Shown: piece after piece, positions 10,310 to 21,851 of the stretch
Numbering within the stretch: position 1 is the stretch's first letter
Layout of the letters: the number at the start of each line of letters is the position of its first letter
NCBI GenBank assembly: GCA_037039685.1
Contig: JAWNGF010000002.1
Span: 1,178,001-1,242,000 of the forward strand
DNA length: 64,000 nt
Direction of reading: 5' to 3'
Source of the DNA: Ceratobasidium sp. AG-K
Lineage: Eukaryota > Basidiomycota > Agaricomycetes > Cantharellales > Ceratobasidiaceae
Notes under the pieces: model-generated
The model's input: only the letters and a program-made list of their open reading frames with translations
Databases searched by the model: none
What the model was told of the DNA's origin: nothing
Translations under genes and position numbers: made by a program

Positions 10310-11962
10310 ATGTCTGCCCCTGCTCCTTCGCTGCCTGCCACCAATGGTACCGCCGACGCGTCGACGACAGCGCCTGCCTCCACAACGGCTCCTGCAACTG
10401 GTCCTACCGCGCCACGCTCCATCCAGAACAAGGATGGAAGCAGCAGCCTAGGAACATTCCAGGTCAAGTCGGGCCTTGCTCAGATGCTCAAGGTGCATAC
10501 AGTTACTTTTCTCGATTCAAGTGATCCGCTGAACACCCAGTCGTACAGGGGGGCGTGATTATGGACGTTGTTAACGCACAACAGGCACGCATTGCTGAAG
10601 AGGCTGGTGCATGCGCTGTCATGGCCCTTGAGCGTGTTCCGGCGGATATCAGGAAAGAGGGTGGCGTTGCTCGCATGGTATGGACTTCGACGGCCGAAAG
10701 TTTGCATAGGCTAACGCGCACGGCCACGCTAGAGCGATCCTAAAATGATCAAGGAGATTGTAGACGCTGTGACCATCCCAGTTATGGCCAAGGTCCGAAT
10801 TGGCCACTTTGTCGAGGCCCAAGTAAGTTTTCTTACTAATTTTCCTCTCACCCTAGTGCCCGTCTTGCTCCGGACGCTCACAAACCTTGTCCTCCATGTG
10901 CTTCTGCAGATCTTGCAGGCAATCGGAATCGACTACATCGACGAGTCTGAAGTTCTTACACCGGCCGATGAGCAGCACCATATTAACAAGCATACATTCC
11001 GTATTCCATTTGTGTGCGGAGCTACCTCGCTTGGTTAGTTTTCACATTCATATGTGTGTTCAAGCAATGACTCACGGTCTTGGCTCGTGACCAATTGTCC
11101 ATAAATGTTTCGGCTACTCGTTTGGTACCTTTCATTATTCTTACAGGCGAGGCTCTTCGCCGAATCTCCGAAGGCGCTGCGATGATTCGTACCAAGGGCG
11201 AGGCTGGCACCGGAAACGTCGTTGAGGCGGTTCGTCATGCTCGTGCGGTAAACGCTGAGATCCGAAAGGCTTCTTCCATGTCCGACGAGGAGTTGTACTC
11301 GTATGCAAAGGAGTAGGTCATACCCATCCAAGACCCGTGGCGTTCCTCACGCATGATACCTAGGATTCAGGCACCGTTCCACCTCTTGAAGGAAACTGCT
11401 CGTCTGAAGAGGCTGCCTGTCGTTAGCTTTGCCGCGGGAGGTGTTGCGACCCCTGCCGATGCGGCTATGATGATGCAGCTTGGATGCGATGGAGGTGAGA
11501 CACTATATTCTTCGTCAATGATGCGTGACTTACAGAGTGCATATAGTCTTTGTTGGATCTGGCATCTTCCTCGTTAGTCGTCCTATCAGCCATATCTTAG
11601 TCGTCCAAAGCTAACAAATGACCCGAACAGTCTGGGGACCCAGCTAAGCGTGCTCGCGCTATCGTTCAGGCTGTCACCCACTACAACAACCCCAAGGTGC
11701 TCGCCGAGGTTTCCGAGGACCTGGGAGAGGCCATGGTTGGCTTGACTATGTGAGTCTTCCTCTTACCTTATCTCGTTCATTCTGGCTGGCTAGTTTCGGC
11801 ATGCCCGTGCCAGGAACTTGGATCATGGTAACCGCACAACCGTTCTTGTTGAATTCCGTCATTCCCCACTTTGGTTGTTCCTTGGTGCGAGTGACTGACT
11901 GATGTATTTGAAACAGCGGCAAGGATATCCAAGGAGGTCTTATGGCTAGCAGGGGATGGTAA
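10310..11962 (+). CDS. PDX1: Pyridoxal 5'-phosphate synthase, PdxS/SNZ subunit
   Basis: Makes PLP from ribose 5-phosphate, glyceraldehyde 3-phosphate and ammonia, with the glutaminase PDX2/SNO as partner (not in this window). Nine exons: 10310-10492, 10549-10677, 10733-10822, 10920-11033, 11147-11312, 11364-11494, 11547-11572, 11631-11749, 11917-11962. The conserved run is complete: [51 protein letters not shown] (first catalytic Lys), [35 protein letters not shown] (second Lys), [29 protein letters not shown]. It ends [13 protein letters not shown] Thr/Ala-rich N-terminal extension of about 40 residues precedes the usual start [20 protein letters not shown]. Confidence 0.97.
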
Positions 11963-12374
11963 ACTACCTTTTCCATGCCGTCGGACGGAGTGCGATACTC
12001 CTGGGGGGAGATGCTTTGTATCGATGATTGAACTGAAATCTTCTTGCATACTTATGTTGATAATAAACTATCAAGACAGCATTTGAAGACCAACGTGTAT
12101 GCGTGCCATTATACATAAGCTTAAGCGCGCTGGGATTGTCCGATCAATTACTGGACAGGGTGTGGTTAACTTACTGTGGCACTGCCATTACATCATCCCA
12201 CGCTCCTTGCACCGAGTGTAGCACGGGCTGCGGCCGCATTTCTAGGCATTGCGCAGACGCTGGTTGCTATCTCTGTCCCTCTGTCGATCAATGATGACAG
12301 CACATCTCTTGGCTGGATAGAAGTATATATTAGAGCTGTTGCGAACAGTGTACTATCAACTCTCCCTCTTCGTG
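11963..12374. other. Intergenic, PDX1 terminator and next promoter
   Basis: Holds the 3' end of PDX1 (AATAAA-like AATAAAC near 12061) and the upstream region of the DUF6593 gene. No gene is seen. Confidence 0.5.
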
Positions 12375-13184
12375 ATGACTACGTGAGTCCTGCCAAATTC
12401 AGACCCGTTGGAGTATTAATCCTACTTGCTCATGATCTAGCCTTACCCTATCCGACACTTCACCTACCAACACAGTTCTCACTGACCCTGGTGGCAACGT
12501 CGCATACGAGGTAGGCTGGACTCATCGCATCCATTTACTTCAAGCCACTAATCATCTCGTCCCAGATATCCACCCCTTTCAGTCTTGGTGGTTCTCAGAC
12601 CACGATCAAACGAGGAAGTCAAGTAATTGCAACCATTCAATGGGGATTATTCATGAAGAGCACGATTACGATGGGCGACAGGACGGCTACCATTGACGAA
12701 GTATTTCCCCGACCTAAGATGCTCTCCAGGTTTGTGTTGCTTTTCATACCCTTCGTTTCGATATTGACTGTATCACAGATCGCGGATTTGGACATCCTCG
12801 AGCGGCGAGAGATTCAAGTGGAAAGACTCGTCGAAGCTTTACGTGAGTTGTTTTCTCTAGTATATTTGAGCAGTGTATGTCTGAATAATATTCCCTAGTG
12901 TGTATCCGTGGATACTGGCCTCAACCTTGCCACCTATGACCGCACGCTGTTTCATCTGATTCGAAACAAAAAGTCAACGCTCGAGATTATGCCAAGTGGG
13001 ACGCATCTTATAGATGAGCTTGTTGGTGGGTCATGTTTGGCCTCCATATTTTTCGAGCTAAATTGATACTTTTTGAATGATAGTTACCTGGGCTATTGCG
13101 GAGAAGAAAGCCCGGGACAAGAGACGCGCCCGACGCCACAGAGGAGGAGGGGGAGGAGGAGGAGGAGGTGACGGTGGAGGATGA
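12375..13184 (+). CDS. DUF6593 family protein with C-terminal glycine tract
   Basis: Six exons (12375-12382, 12441-12510, 12566-12729, 12779-12842, 12899-13025, 13084-13184) join in frame to a protein of about 175 residues. It begins MTTLTLSDTSPTNTVLTD and continues GNVAYEISTPFSLGGSQTTI, VIATIQWGLF, SRIWTSSSGERFKWKDSS, LATYDRTLFHLI and LIDELVVTWAIAEKKARDKR. This W/F-x-W-K followed by YDR and VVTW order is typical of DUF6593, a beta-rich fold expanded in Agaricomycetes with unknown function. It ends in a run of Gly encoded by a GGA repeat after an Arg-rich patch. The tiny first exon of 8 bp is inferred and is the weakest part. Confidence 0.78.
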
Positions 13185-16100
13185 AACAATATCGAGATTC
13201 CGATTAGGTTTACTGCACTGGTACCGTACACTTTCCTTCTTGGGTATTTCTTCTGGAGACAATTTTTGATTATATACATAGTAATAATAGTGACACGCAT
13301 TCCCTGATATTTTCGCGTTCCAAGCACTTCAAGTCGTGATACTTGTTACCTGTTCCTTACTCACATATACGAACATCTCAAGCATTGCCGTTTGTCAATT
13401 TACGCCGGTAATGTTGAATAACTTATGGCGACTGGAAGTGATCGTGCTCCTCTCTACGTCCTCTAGTTAAATCCATTTTTGATATAGTTGTGCGTAGAAT
13501 AAAGATATGGGTGGATTATATGTGGCCAATGGGGAAACAAGTGTCTAAAGTATTTGAAATATCGATTGAACTCACGATTCGGCGTGAAGGCGGCTTCTTG
13601 GTGAATTATTTCCAAGCATGGTCACAGCCACTATTCCCGACTGCCGTGTTCCAGCAGGCACACATGGTAATATGCACATTTGCCCCTCCCTCTCAAATTT
13701 TGAGCTGGCCCGAGATAATAAGTTTGGATATCCGGAACTCTCGGGGTGGTCCGATTGCTCTCTATTTGTCCCGGTACTTGCTTTTGGCCCATGCCATGAG
13801 GGCATTTTCTCTCATTTATTGCCGCTCTACACCCGTGGACATCCTGGGCGAACCGCTACCTCGAACAGAAAAAAGATTGCAAAACGTGTATAGTTTGCCC
13901 TCAGCGGGTCCACCTACCACTGCGGCGCTCGAGAGCAGCAACGCGTCCACTGAACCAACTTTGACGCAACCTTGGAGCACGAGCTAGTCTGGTAGAGGCT
14001 TCCCACTTCAAGCTATGGACCTGTACTCTACTCGAAAAACACGTCGTTTCACCGAGCACTAACGGGAGCATGTCCAGCCCCTATACCCCTATGTAGTCCA
14101 CACGGCTCCCATCGCTCCGCTAGGGTTTACGCTTACGAGACAGACTCATGTGTTGATCCCAATACAGAAGGGCTCCGAAGAGTGGGAATGTATGCGGATG
14201 ATTTCGTTGGAGGTGGGCGGTGACCGCGAGCCGGGGCTCGACGGATGGAATATAAAAGCCCTCAAGAGAGCGCAACTCTCCCTCACTAGCAACCCTATAC
14301 CTGCTTTAGCTTTCAGCATGTTGCATTTATCACCACTATATCAACTATGAATAAATTACCTAACATCCTTATGATTATATCCGCTCCGTTTCGTCCTACT
14401 GACGCTGCCACTTTGGGACCGCTAGTTTTTCCTAAAGACCTGCTTAGCGTACTGTTGACTGGCGCCGAGCCGCCCACCCACAGGAATGCCCCGCTGAGCA
14501 CACCCTTGGTACACTCGACTTATCGAATTGACACCTCAAAAAATAAGCACTCAGGAGGTGAGAGAATAATTTGACTTGTCGCGTACACGTTCACTGACGG
14601 TGCTTGTTGGCGCCTACAGTTTCGGTTACCAAACCATTAGCAACCGTTCAAGCTCGACCAGAGCGCTTTGCTCATCTGTGCCACTCAATGTGTCGCCCAC
14701 TCAGGCTCCAGGTACGTCCGAGTCTAGTCCTGAATTCGTTTTGCCCTTCTGACGGCCGTGATTGATAGGGTTCACTCGACAAGGAGACACGGCCTCAACG
14801 AAGGCTAGAGATGGAAGAGCTACTCGAGAGGTTTGGAGGCGAGAGAGAAGGAAGTGGGGATGGGAAGCTTGGAGAAAGTTAAGCGAGGAAAGCGTGGTGG
14901 GCGGAGAGCCAAAGAAAGGGCTGCGCGCAAACGGCGAGGAGTTGTGTGGCGGGGACGTTGGCTGATAAACCGGAGTAGAAGGCAGGCACTATTGAGGGGT
15001 ATCATTGGTGTGCCAGTGGAAGCGTATGTTACGCATGGCTGCTACAACGGGCTAATCTCGCAGTTGTGCTGGCGATCTATCTACCATTACTCTCGCTGAT
15101 GAGGCTTCGATGACGTTTGTCACACCCGGGCCAAACCGTGCTGCCGGTCCCAGCATGGCGGGGGTTGGCCGACCGAGTCGTAGGCAAGTTAGCTGAGTGA
15201 TGGTAGTGTAGTGAATCAACTCGCTTGGTACCTGATGGTGGCCTTTGTCTATGTGCGCGCCTCCCTCACCCGCTTAACGACACGCGTTCCTCATATCTGC
15301 CTAAAAATCGCCGCCTTTAGTACTACCTTTTGCCCCCCTTTGTTCTTGTCCTGTTCCTGTTCTTTTCCTTTATTATTATTATTTACTTCGTTTTTGCGAT
15401 AAACTTTGTTTCTTAAACATTGTTAACTTAAGTATATTTCGTTCGATTCGGCCTTGTTTCGATTCTGTGTTGCATTTAATGTGTATACATATAATGCCTG
15501 GTCGATTTATGTCGCGCCATCATACGTGGACGCTATGTTGTTGTTGGATAGATCGATTTTCTCGGACCATAATTGAATTCTTAGACTTTAGTATCGGTGG
15601 GATTCCTATTGGAACGTACCTCCTTATTGCTGGGTCATTCTAATCGCTCTAAGTTGGTTTCGACTTCACTGCACCCTTGGGTGGTGCTCAAATGTGTGTG
15701 ATTAAGACAGAAGGAGTGCATTGGCGGCGCATCAAGTCGAGCAAAAAGAAAAGCCTGAAACGCGTTGATGAACTCTGTTCAAGTAGCCTGCTTCGAGTGA
15801 CTATTCTAGCCAACACCAGGTGTTCGATATATGGCTTACTAACGTAAGGTCCGACCTAAACTTTGCAGGACAGGTTATCCAGCGCGCATATACCTACTAA
15901 TTATTCACCCTACCCTCCTACACCCACCACTTTAACTCTCATCCTATTGTAACCTCGGTCTGTGCCCACTGCACTGTTGCTATAACTGGGGTTTATTGCA
16001 TCACCTTGGCTCGTCCCGTCCTTACCCAAACCCAGAACAAGAACACAAAGCGTGTACCCAATCCACAGAAATATCGCTTCCGTATAATCTTTCTGTTTCG

Positions 16101-16541
16101 ATGACTCGCACAAATCCGAAATGCCGAGCTTTTTGCTTTTTTCTACGCCTATCGATTGACATACGTCTGATGTCCGCCTTGAGGAGCATTGCCTCGGCGC
16201 TTGCATCAATAGATACAAGCAAGCGGCACTCCCATCGCAAAAATCTGAGTACCTCCGTCGAATTGGGGAGAAACACGATGTGAGCCTCTGAATAACACAT
16301 GTGCGGGTAAGTTAGGTCCAACTGGGGGAACAAGAGGTGGATCAAGCTAACTAAAGCGAGAGCCTGACGGGCGTAGTTGACATCACCGAGGCACGTTCCT
16401 GGATATTGGATTTTGATTGTTGACAGGCATCGCCCCTTCGAGGCCCTGCCAACGATTAGCGCTCCCCGCCCATCAAATGTATAAATCTCGAGGCCTCTCC
16501 TTTGCTCACATTGCACATCCTCAGCCAGCACGACGCAGACC
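13185..16541. other. Gene-poor 3.4-kb stretch
   Basis: No gene is convincing on either strand. TATAAAAG at 14251 is not followed by a plausible coding region. Around 14690-14890 a fragment can be spliced to read MCRPLRLQ then GSLDKETRPQRRLEMEELLE, which looks coding-like but stops soon after. An Arg/Lys-rich overlapping frame runs to 15099. An open frame of 165 codons (13490-13987) and an antisense one of 186 codons (16022-16582) show no family signature. Possibly decayed genes. Confidence 0.5.
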
Positions 16542-18579
16542 ATGTCTAGGATCCGGCAAATCTTGAAAAATCTACCTCTCAAGCCATGCGATCAATTGAG
16601 CGACGAGGAGCTGATTAATGAAGAGGCTCGCTGCCGTCGAGAGCTCGTGCGCTTGGTCTTATCTCTTACGATCCATGTAGGGACGTGCACTACGCATGGG
16701 GTATTGTCGGTTGGTGCCACTCTACCTTTTCATGTCCCCGTGGTAGTCTTTATTGCCTACTCTCTGGCAAGGACTGCGAGACGACACCGGACGCTCAAAG
16801 CATTCGTCGAGGAGCATCGGCGGAATTTAATTTTCAAAAAGCTTCCAGCAAAGCGATTCGCGGCTCCTGTAGTGCTCGCTATTCTTTCTCCCATTCTTTC
16901 GGCATTGGGTGCCGATATCATCAACGAGATTGTCTGCGCGGTTGCTGGATCCGACACGGTTCTCAGCTGCAACGTGGGATCCTCTAACACTGTGGCTCTG
17001 GGAGAATTAGAAGCTTGCGACCAGAGTGACTCGGACTTCAAGATTGTGACGGCCTCGGGTGACGATTGTTCTGGCGAGTTCAGCCTTAGCGAGGAGGTAA
17101 GCGCCCGTCGTGTTTCAGCGAATCGCCACTTTGACCGTCTGATAGGCCAGCAAGATTGCAATTGAGGAGCTCCTGCAACGTTGGCAAGATAACCTTGTGG
17201 TATGTAGCTCCACAAGTGTCCATTTCAGTGCTGACATTAATGTGGTGTAGCGCGGCGTCTCGGACGAGTTTGCTGAACTGGTTGCCGTGATTGGTGCTGA
17301 GGTATGAATTAGGTTTCTGTGGTAGAAATGTCGCCAACTATTTTGTAGGAGCGGAGCAGGGGAGCAAATGTCGCTGTGCCAGCTCACTACAAGGTTAGTC
17401 TCGGTAGTTTCTCCAATAAGCTGGTTGCTGAATCTGTGTCCAAAAGGTGCACTGCAATGCATGCTATAAACAGATCTCCAATGGCTACTCTTGCACAGAA
17501 TGTCATGATCTGGACCTAGTGAGTAGCCCCCAGGTTTTACTCAGAATTTATGGTTTACTGGGATTTAGTGTCGCCAATGCTATACTTCCGTGAGGATCGC
17601 CGATGTCAAGTCGCATGCGTATACCGAATTCAAGGTCGAAGAAGAAATCACTCAAATCCAACGCATTATGGGCTCGCTTCGACGCCAGAGTGTCGTTGTC
17701 GAAAGTCGACGAGGCGGCTTCACGCATTGTAATAAATGCAGTTCCCGGATAACCGCGCCTACTTCGAGGTCTAGGAAGGACGAGCTTGTCTTTTATTATA
17801 ATTGCGAGTGGCATTCACCCCACTAAACGAGCTTGACTCACTTTTCTTACAGGCAAAGACTGCCATGACTTTGATGTCTGCTCCAAGTGTTTCCCCGAGG
17901 TGAGGGGTTAAGGTTTAATTTGAACTGTGCTCATATCTTGATATTTGGTAATAGGAAGCTCCAAGCCCGGTTCACCAGAGTCATACTTTCAGTATGATTG
18001 TTGCTACAGATGACCAGGAGACGATATCCCGACTGTCGTCGCCAACCCAGAGCAGGATGACCCCCCACCTTTCACCTTTGTCTTCCACGTTGTCGCCACA
18101 GATTGCAACGCGTCCCCCACGGTCTCCTTGGTCCCCGTATTCCCCTGGTTCTTCGGGCTTTGGTCGCTCGCCCGACTCTGCGAGTTACATCTCTCTCACA
18201 AGTTCGGCCACGAATAGCCCTGGGGATTTGTCTAGCTTTCCAATGACCCCCTTGATTTCGCCTGGATACAGTCCTTTTATCCAGAGCGACAGCAAGGTTC
18301 TGGACGTGCCTCCGGTATATTCGGCCATGGATGGTCATGAGGACTGGCCTTCGGGGAAAAGCTATTGGTGTGACGCATGCCACAAGGCTATAACGAGCGA
18401 CGAGCGGTTGACCTGTTCCGAGTAAGTCCGTGGTCTATATTCTAGGAACTTGATACTTATTCTCGCCCAGCACCATCTGTTTGAAGAATGGCAGCGGAGT
18501 CGACCTCCACATCGAATGCGTTGCATGGGCAGGGAGCGAGCATTCGATGCGTCTCGTGTCCAGGGCCGTAGCATACTAG
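16542..18579 (+). CDS. Membrane protein with two ZZ-type zinc fingers and a C-terminal Cys/His module
   Basis: N-terminal part has hydrophobic helices (THGVLSVGATLPFHVPVVVF; APVVLAILSPILSALGADI), suggesting a membrane anchor. A first ZZ finger reads VHCNACYKQISNGYSCTECH then DLDLCRQCY. A second reads HCNKCSSRIT then YYNCKDCHDFDVCSKCF. A long Ser/Pro-rich linker follows (about 17960-18330). The C-terminus reads WCDACHKAITSDERLTCSD, then TICLKN and DLHIECVAW, a C-x2-C, C, C, H-x2-C order like a DC1/C1-type finger. ZZ fingers bind two zinc ions and usually protein tails. Intron 17804-17852 is GC-AG and is supported because it completes the second ZZ. The ending is SRAVAY. The combination is not one I recognise. 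Confidence 0.8.
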
Positions 18580-18806
18580 GTTCAGGTTTTGTTCATTGCA
18601 TTTATCATTGGTTTCGGGGCAGTGTATTAGTAACTTGGCGACAATCAATCTATAAATACCAAAGGAATGTTGGCGTGCCGGTTTCGGGTGAAATTGATGA
18701 CCAAGCTGCCAAGTTACGTGATGTTGAGGTGGCGGTGTGATAGACAAACCCCCCATCGCTTGGCGTTCTTTTTCTGTCCACCACTACACTCTTTTCTCTT
18801 AGCATC

Positions 18807-21219
18807 ATGAAGGCCTTCCTCGCTGCGTCTGCAGCACTCCCTGCTCTCGTATACGCACTCGACAAGCGCTCAGTGACAGTTTACAACCCTGATGCGACGA
18901 GCACAACGACAGCCAATGCTGCGGCTGCGTCATACACCGGAGCGGCGGCCTATGATACAACCGTGCTCAATCCGCCCGCTCCGCCAACTGATGTGGCCAA
19001 GGATTTCCCTGTCCAACTCTATTCAGGCGGTATGGACGGATTGTCCATCAAACAAAAGGGCAGCTTTTTGGGCTTTAGCGTCGAGTTGTCCGTCGCAGAT
19101 CAGATCTGTAAGTGAACAACCATGAATTCAAAGGATATCGCTAATACACCATAGTCGGGAGAAACTCGAGCCATCTGCAGGTCCCCTTCCTGAACCACAT
19201 GTCCACCCTGCAGGCCCGCGGTGGCAAGGTCTCGGTCCGCGTTGGAGGCAACACCCAGGAAAGTTCAGTCCTGTTCCCCAATGGCTTTGAGACGGGCTAT
19301 GTCATTGAGAAATACCGTCGCCCAGGCTCCACGCCGGTGAGTTGGCATGTTCCCATGAGGTATCCCCGAGCGCTCACAAGCCCGATCGGCTAGACCGAGA
19401 CGCCCTTGATTTGGTTTTCGCCCGAGCTCATTTATGCGATGAAAAATGTGTCGTCGCTTGTGCCCATGGAATACTACTTTGGTTTGAACTGGATCGATCC
19501 CAACAACTTTACCAACTCGGTTCTTGTCGCCGAGACAGTCGAATCGATTCTCGGCGGTGACCTCCTTGGTCTCCAACTGGGTAACGAACCTGATCTGTAA
19601 GCGCCGCTTCTATAAATATCAAAGGCGACGTAACTCACCTGCGGCCGGCGGGTAGGTATGACGTCCATGGAAAACGTCAGGTCAATCCATATACGTTTGA
19701 CATATACATGAACGAGTTCCAGCAATCGGTCCAACAGCTCAATGCTGCACCTGCGTTTACGAACCGCCAGATCCTGCTCGCGCCCTCGTCCTGCTGTAAC
19801 TGGAATGAAGCCGATTTGTTCAATGCCGGGTTTATCGAGCGCTTCAAGGACAGCCTCAAGCTCCTTTCGGTCCAACACTACCCCGCGAACAACTGCAAGA
19901 TCAATAATAACATCCTCGACCCTCAAACGATCTACCCCGATTTCTTGAAGCACGGCACCAGCAATTACTCGCCCGTTAAAATGGTTGACCCATATCGTAC
20001 CGCGAGTGGTATCGCCGCTGCGAACAGCAAGCCCATCGTCATGCTCGAGACCAACACGGCCTCGTGTGGTGGTTTCCCCGGAATCAGTGACAGCTTTGGC
20101 GCAGCCATCTGGTCGGCAGATCTCGCGTTCCAACTTGCGGCGGCCAACTTTTCCCAAGCACTCTTCCACGTTGGTGGGCAGAACGTTTACTACAACGTGA
20201 GTAGCTCCAACGCAGTTTCCATTGTCGATGACTGACGCTCCGCATAGCCATTCACGCCTCCGCCCACCAACCAGTCGACGTTCCACCAATGGACCACCGG
20301 CGCGATCTACTACGCAGCGCTCGTAACGGCCGAGGCATTCGGTCCTTCCGGCAACTCGCAGATCGTCGACCTCCAGATGAACGGAAACAACGATTATACC
20401 CCTGGATACGCCATCTACGAAAACGGCAACGTAAGTGTGATAGTTCCGAGGTCGTTTGGGTCCTGATTGGTTTCGTCTAGCCGAGCAAGGTCGTCCTCTT
20501 CAACTACATGTCCGATGCAACTGGTGCCAGCGACTATGTTGCGCACATTGCGGTTGGTGGTGGGGAAACCGGACAAGCCGCCGCGACTCCAAATAGCGTC
20601 AAGGTCCGGTAAGTACACATCCACGCGTTCGGCTGGCACAGGGATTGATCCACGTTCGTAGCCGCTTGTCTGCCACATCTGTCAACCAAAAGTACAACAT
20701 GACTTGGGCTGGTATGTCACCCTCGCCTCTGTTCTTGCTCCTTGTTGACATGTTTCCAACCAGGTCAAACCATGGGCGACCAGTTCAACTCGGACGGACG
20801 CATGAAGGGTGACCTTGTTACTGAGGAAATTCCATGCGACACCACGGCTAGGTCTTGCGCGATCACGGTCAAGGCGCCTTCCATCGTACTCGTATTCTTG
20901 AACGACCAGTCGTTGGCCGACTCGACGCCTCCAACCGAGGGGCCCAAGACGTTTGCTACCACCGCCGCGACTGTAGGTACCCTTGATTGGTCCTCGACCT
21001 CTTACTGACCCAATGCTGCAGCGTCTCCACAATACCGTGACGATTGACCAAGAGGTGCTCGCTACTTCCAACGGTCGTGGCGGAGGGCACTATGGCGGAG
21101 GGATGTTGGGAAGCACCAGTCAAGGTTCCGTAAGCTCGGGATGGCGAGTCGCTGTGCCGGGTGTGGCTGCGTTGGTGGGAGGAGCGCTTGGTGCCGCGTT
21201 TGTTGCGTACGTCCGATAA
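18807..21219 (+). CDS. GH79 family glycosidase (beta-glucuronidase/heparanase-like), secreted and probably surface-anchored
   Basis: Begins with a signal peptide (MKAFLAASAALPALVYA). Catalytic domain: the general acid/base lies in GLQLGNEPDLY and the nucleophile Glu in PIVMLETNTASCGGF, the two positions expected for GH79. Other marks are VRVGGNTQESS and LSVQHYPANNC. A C-terminal beta domain follows. The enzyme should remove glucuronic acid residues from plant or fungal glycans such as arabinogalactan. The end SGWRVAVPGVAALVGGALGA with a short AYVR tail is a hydrophobic C-terminus that could be a GPI signal or a single membrane helix. About nine exons join in frame. Confidence 0.92.
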
Positions 21220-21851
21220 GCAAATCGTGTGCGTTTTATCGGTTCCGGGAACTATTTGGACTAGACTGGATTTTGAAACTGCTTTTCTTTTTGTAAGCTA
21301 ACATATTAGACACTCGTTTTCGGCATATCCTACTACTCACTTTGTCAATCAATCTATGTCTATTATTCTCCTTCATGGTTGTGGGAGTACTATATCAAGT
21401 TCTAGAAGGACATTGGGTGAGAATGGAAAGAAACGGCGGCGCAAAGGCGCATACCATTTCTACTTATATTCCGTCCTTGCTGCGCGCAGCCTGAAATTCA
21501 AACCAGTCGTAGAGACGGTAGGGAATGCGCAGTTGTGCCTATATTTATCTCGAGTTATTTCTGTCGTGGGCGGTGAAGAGGAGATGGCAGGTCACAAAAC
21601 GATGGCGGAAAGCGAGAGAAAATCGGCAAGTCTTGGCACGTTCAGCGCTCTTATTGTCACGAGGCAGGAGGTCTTGGCACACTCGGCGGTGACGCTCAAT
21701 TTGATCACTGAATACGTCGAGGCACCAAATCACAAATTTGGTCAAGTGCTGCCCTGAACACTGAATAAGATATGACATTGTGTAACGTGTGGATACATGC
21801 GCCTTTTCAGATAACCCGAGTATAAAAATTTTTTGACTTGATCAAGCTGCC
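21220..21851. other. Intergenic between convergent GH79 and SurE-like genes
   Basis: Holds both 3' ends. An open frame at 21356-21757 has no family signature and is rejected as a gene. Confidence 0.55.

Noticed and set aside
10108..10524. 138-codon open frame across the PDX1 start
   Set aside because: Runs through the PDX1 promoter and first exon in the wrong frame.
13490..13987. 165-codon plus-strand open frame
   Set aside because: No conserved motif, odd composition, no promoter; left within the gene-poor stretch.
14251..14258. TATAAAAG as a promoter
   Set aside because: No plausible coding exon follows within 300 bp.
16022..16582. 186-codon minus-strand open frame
   Set aside because: No family signature, overlaps the 5' end of the ZZ protein gene, and no splice or promoter support.
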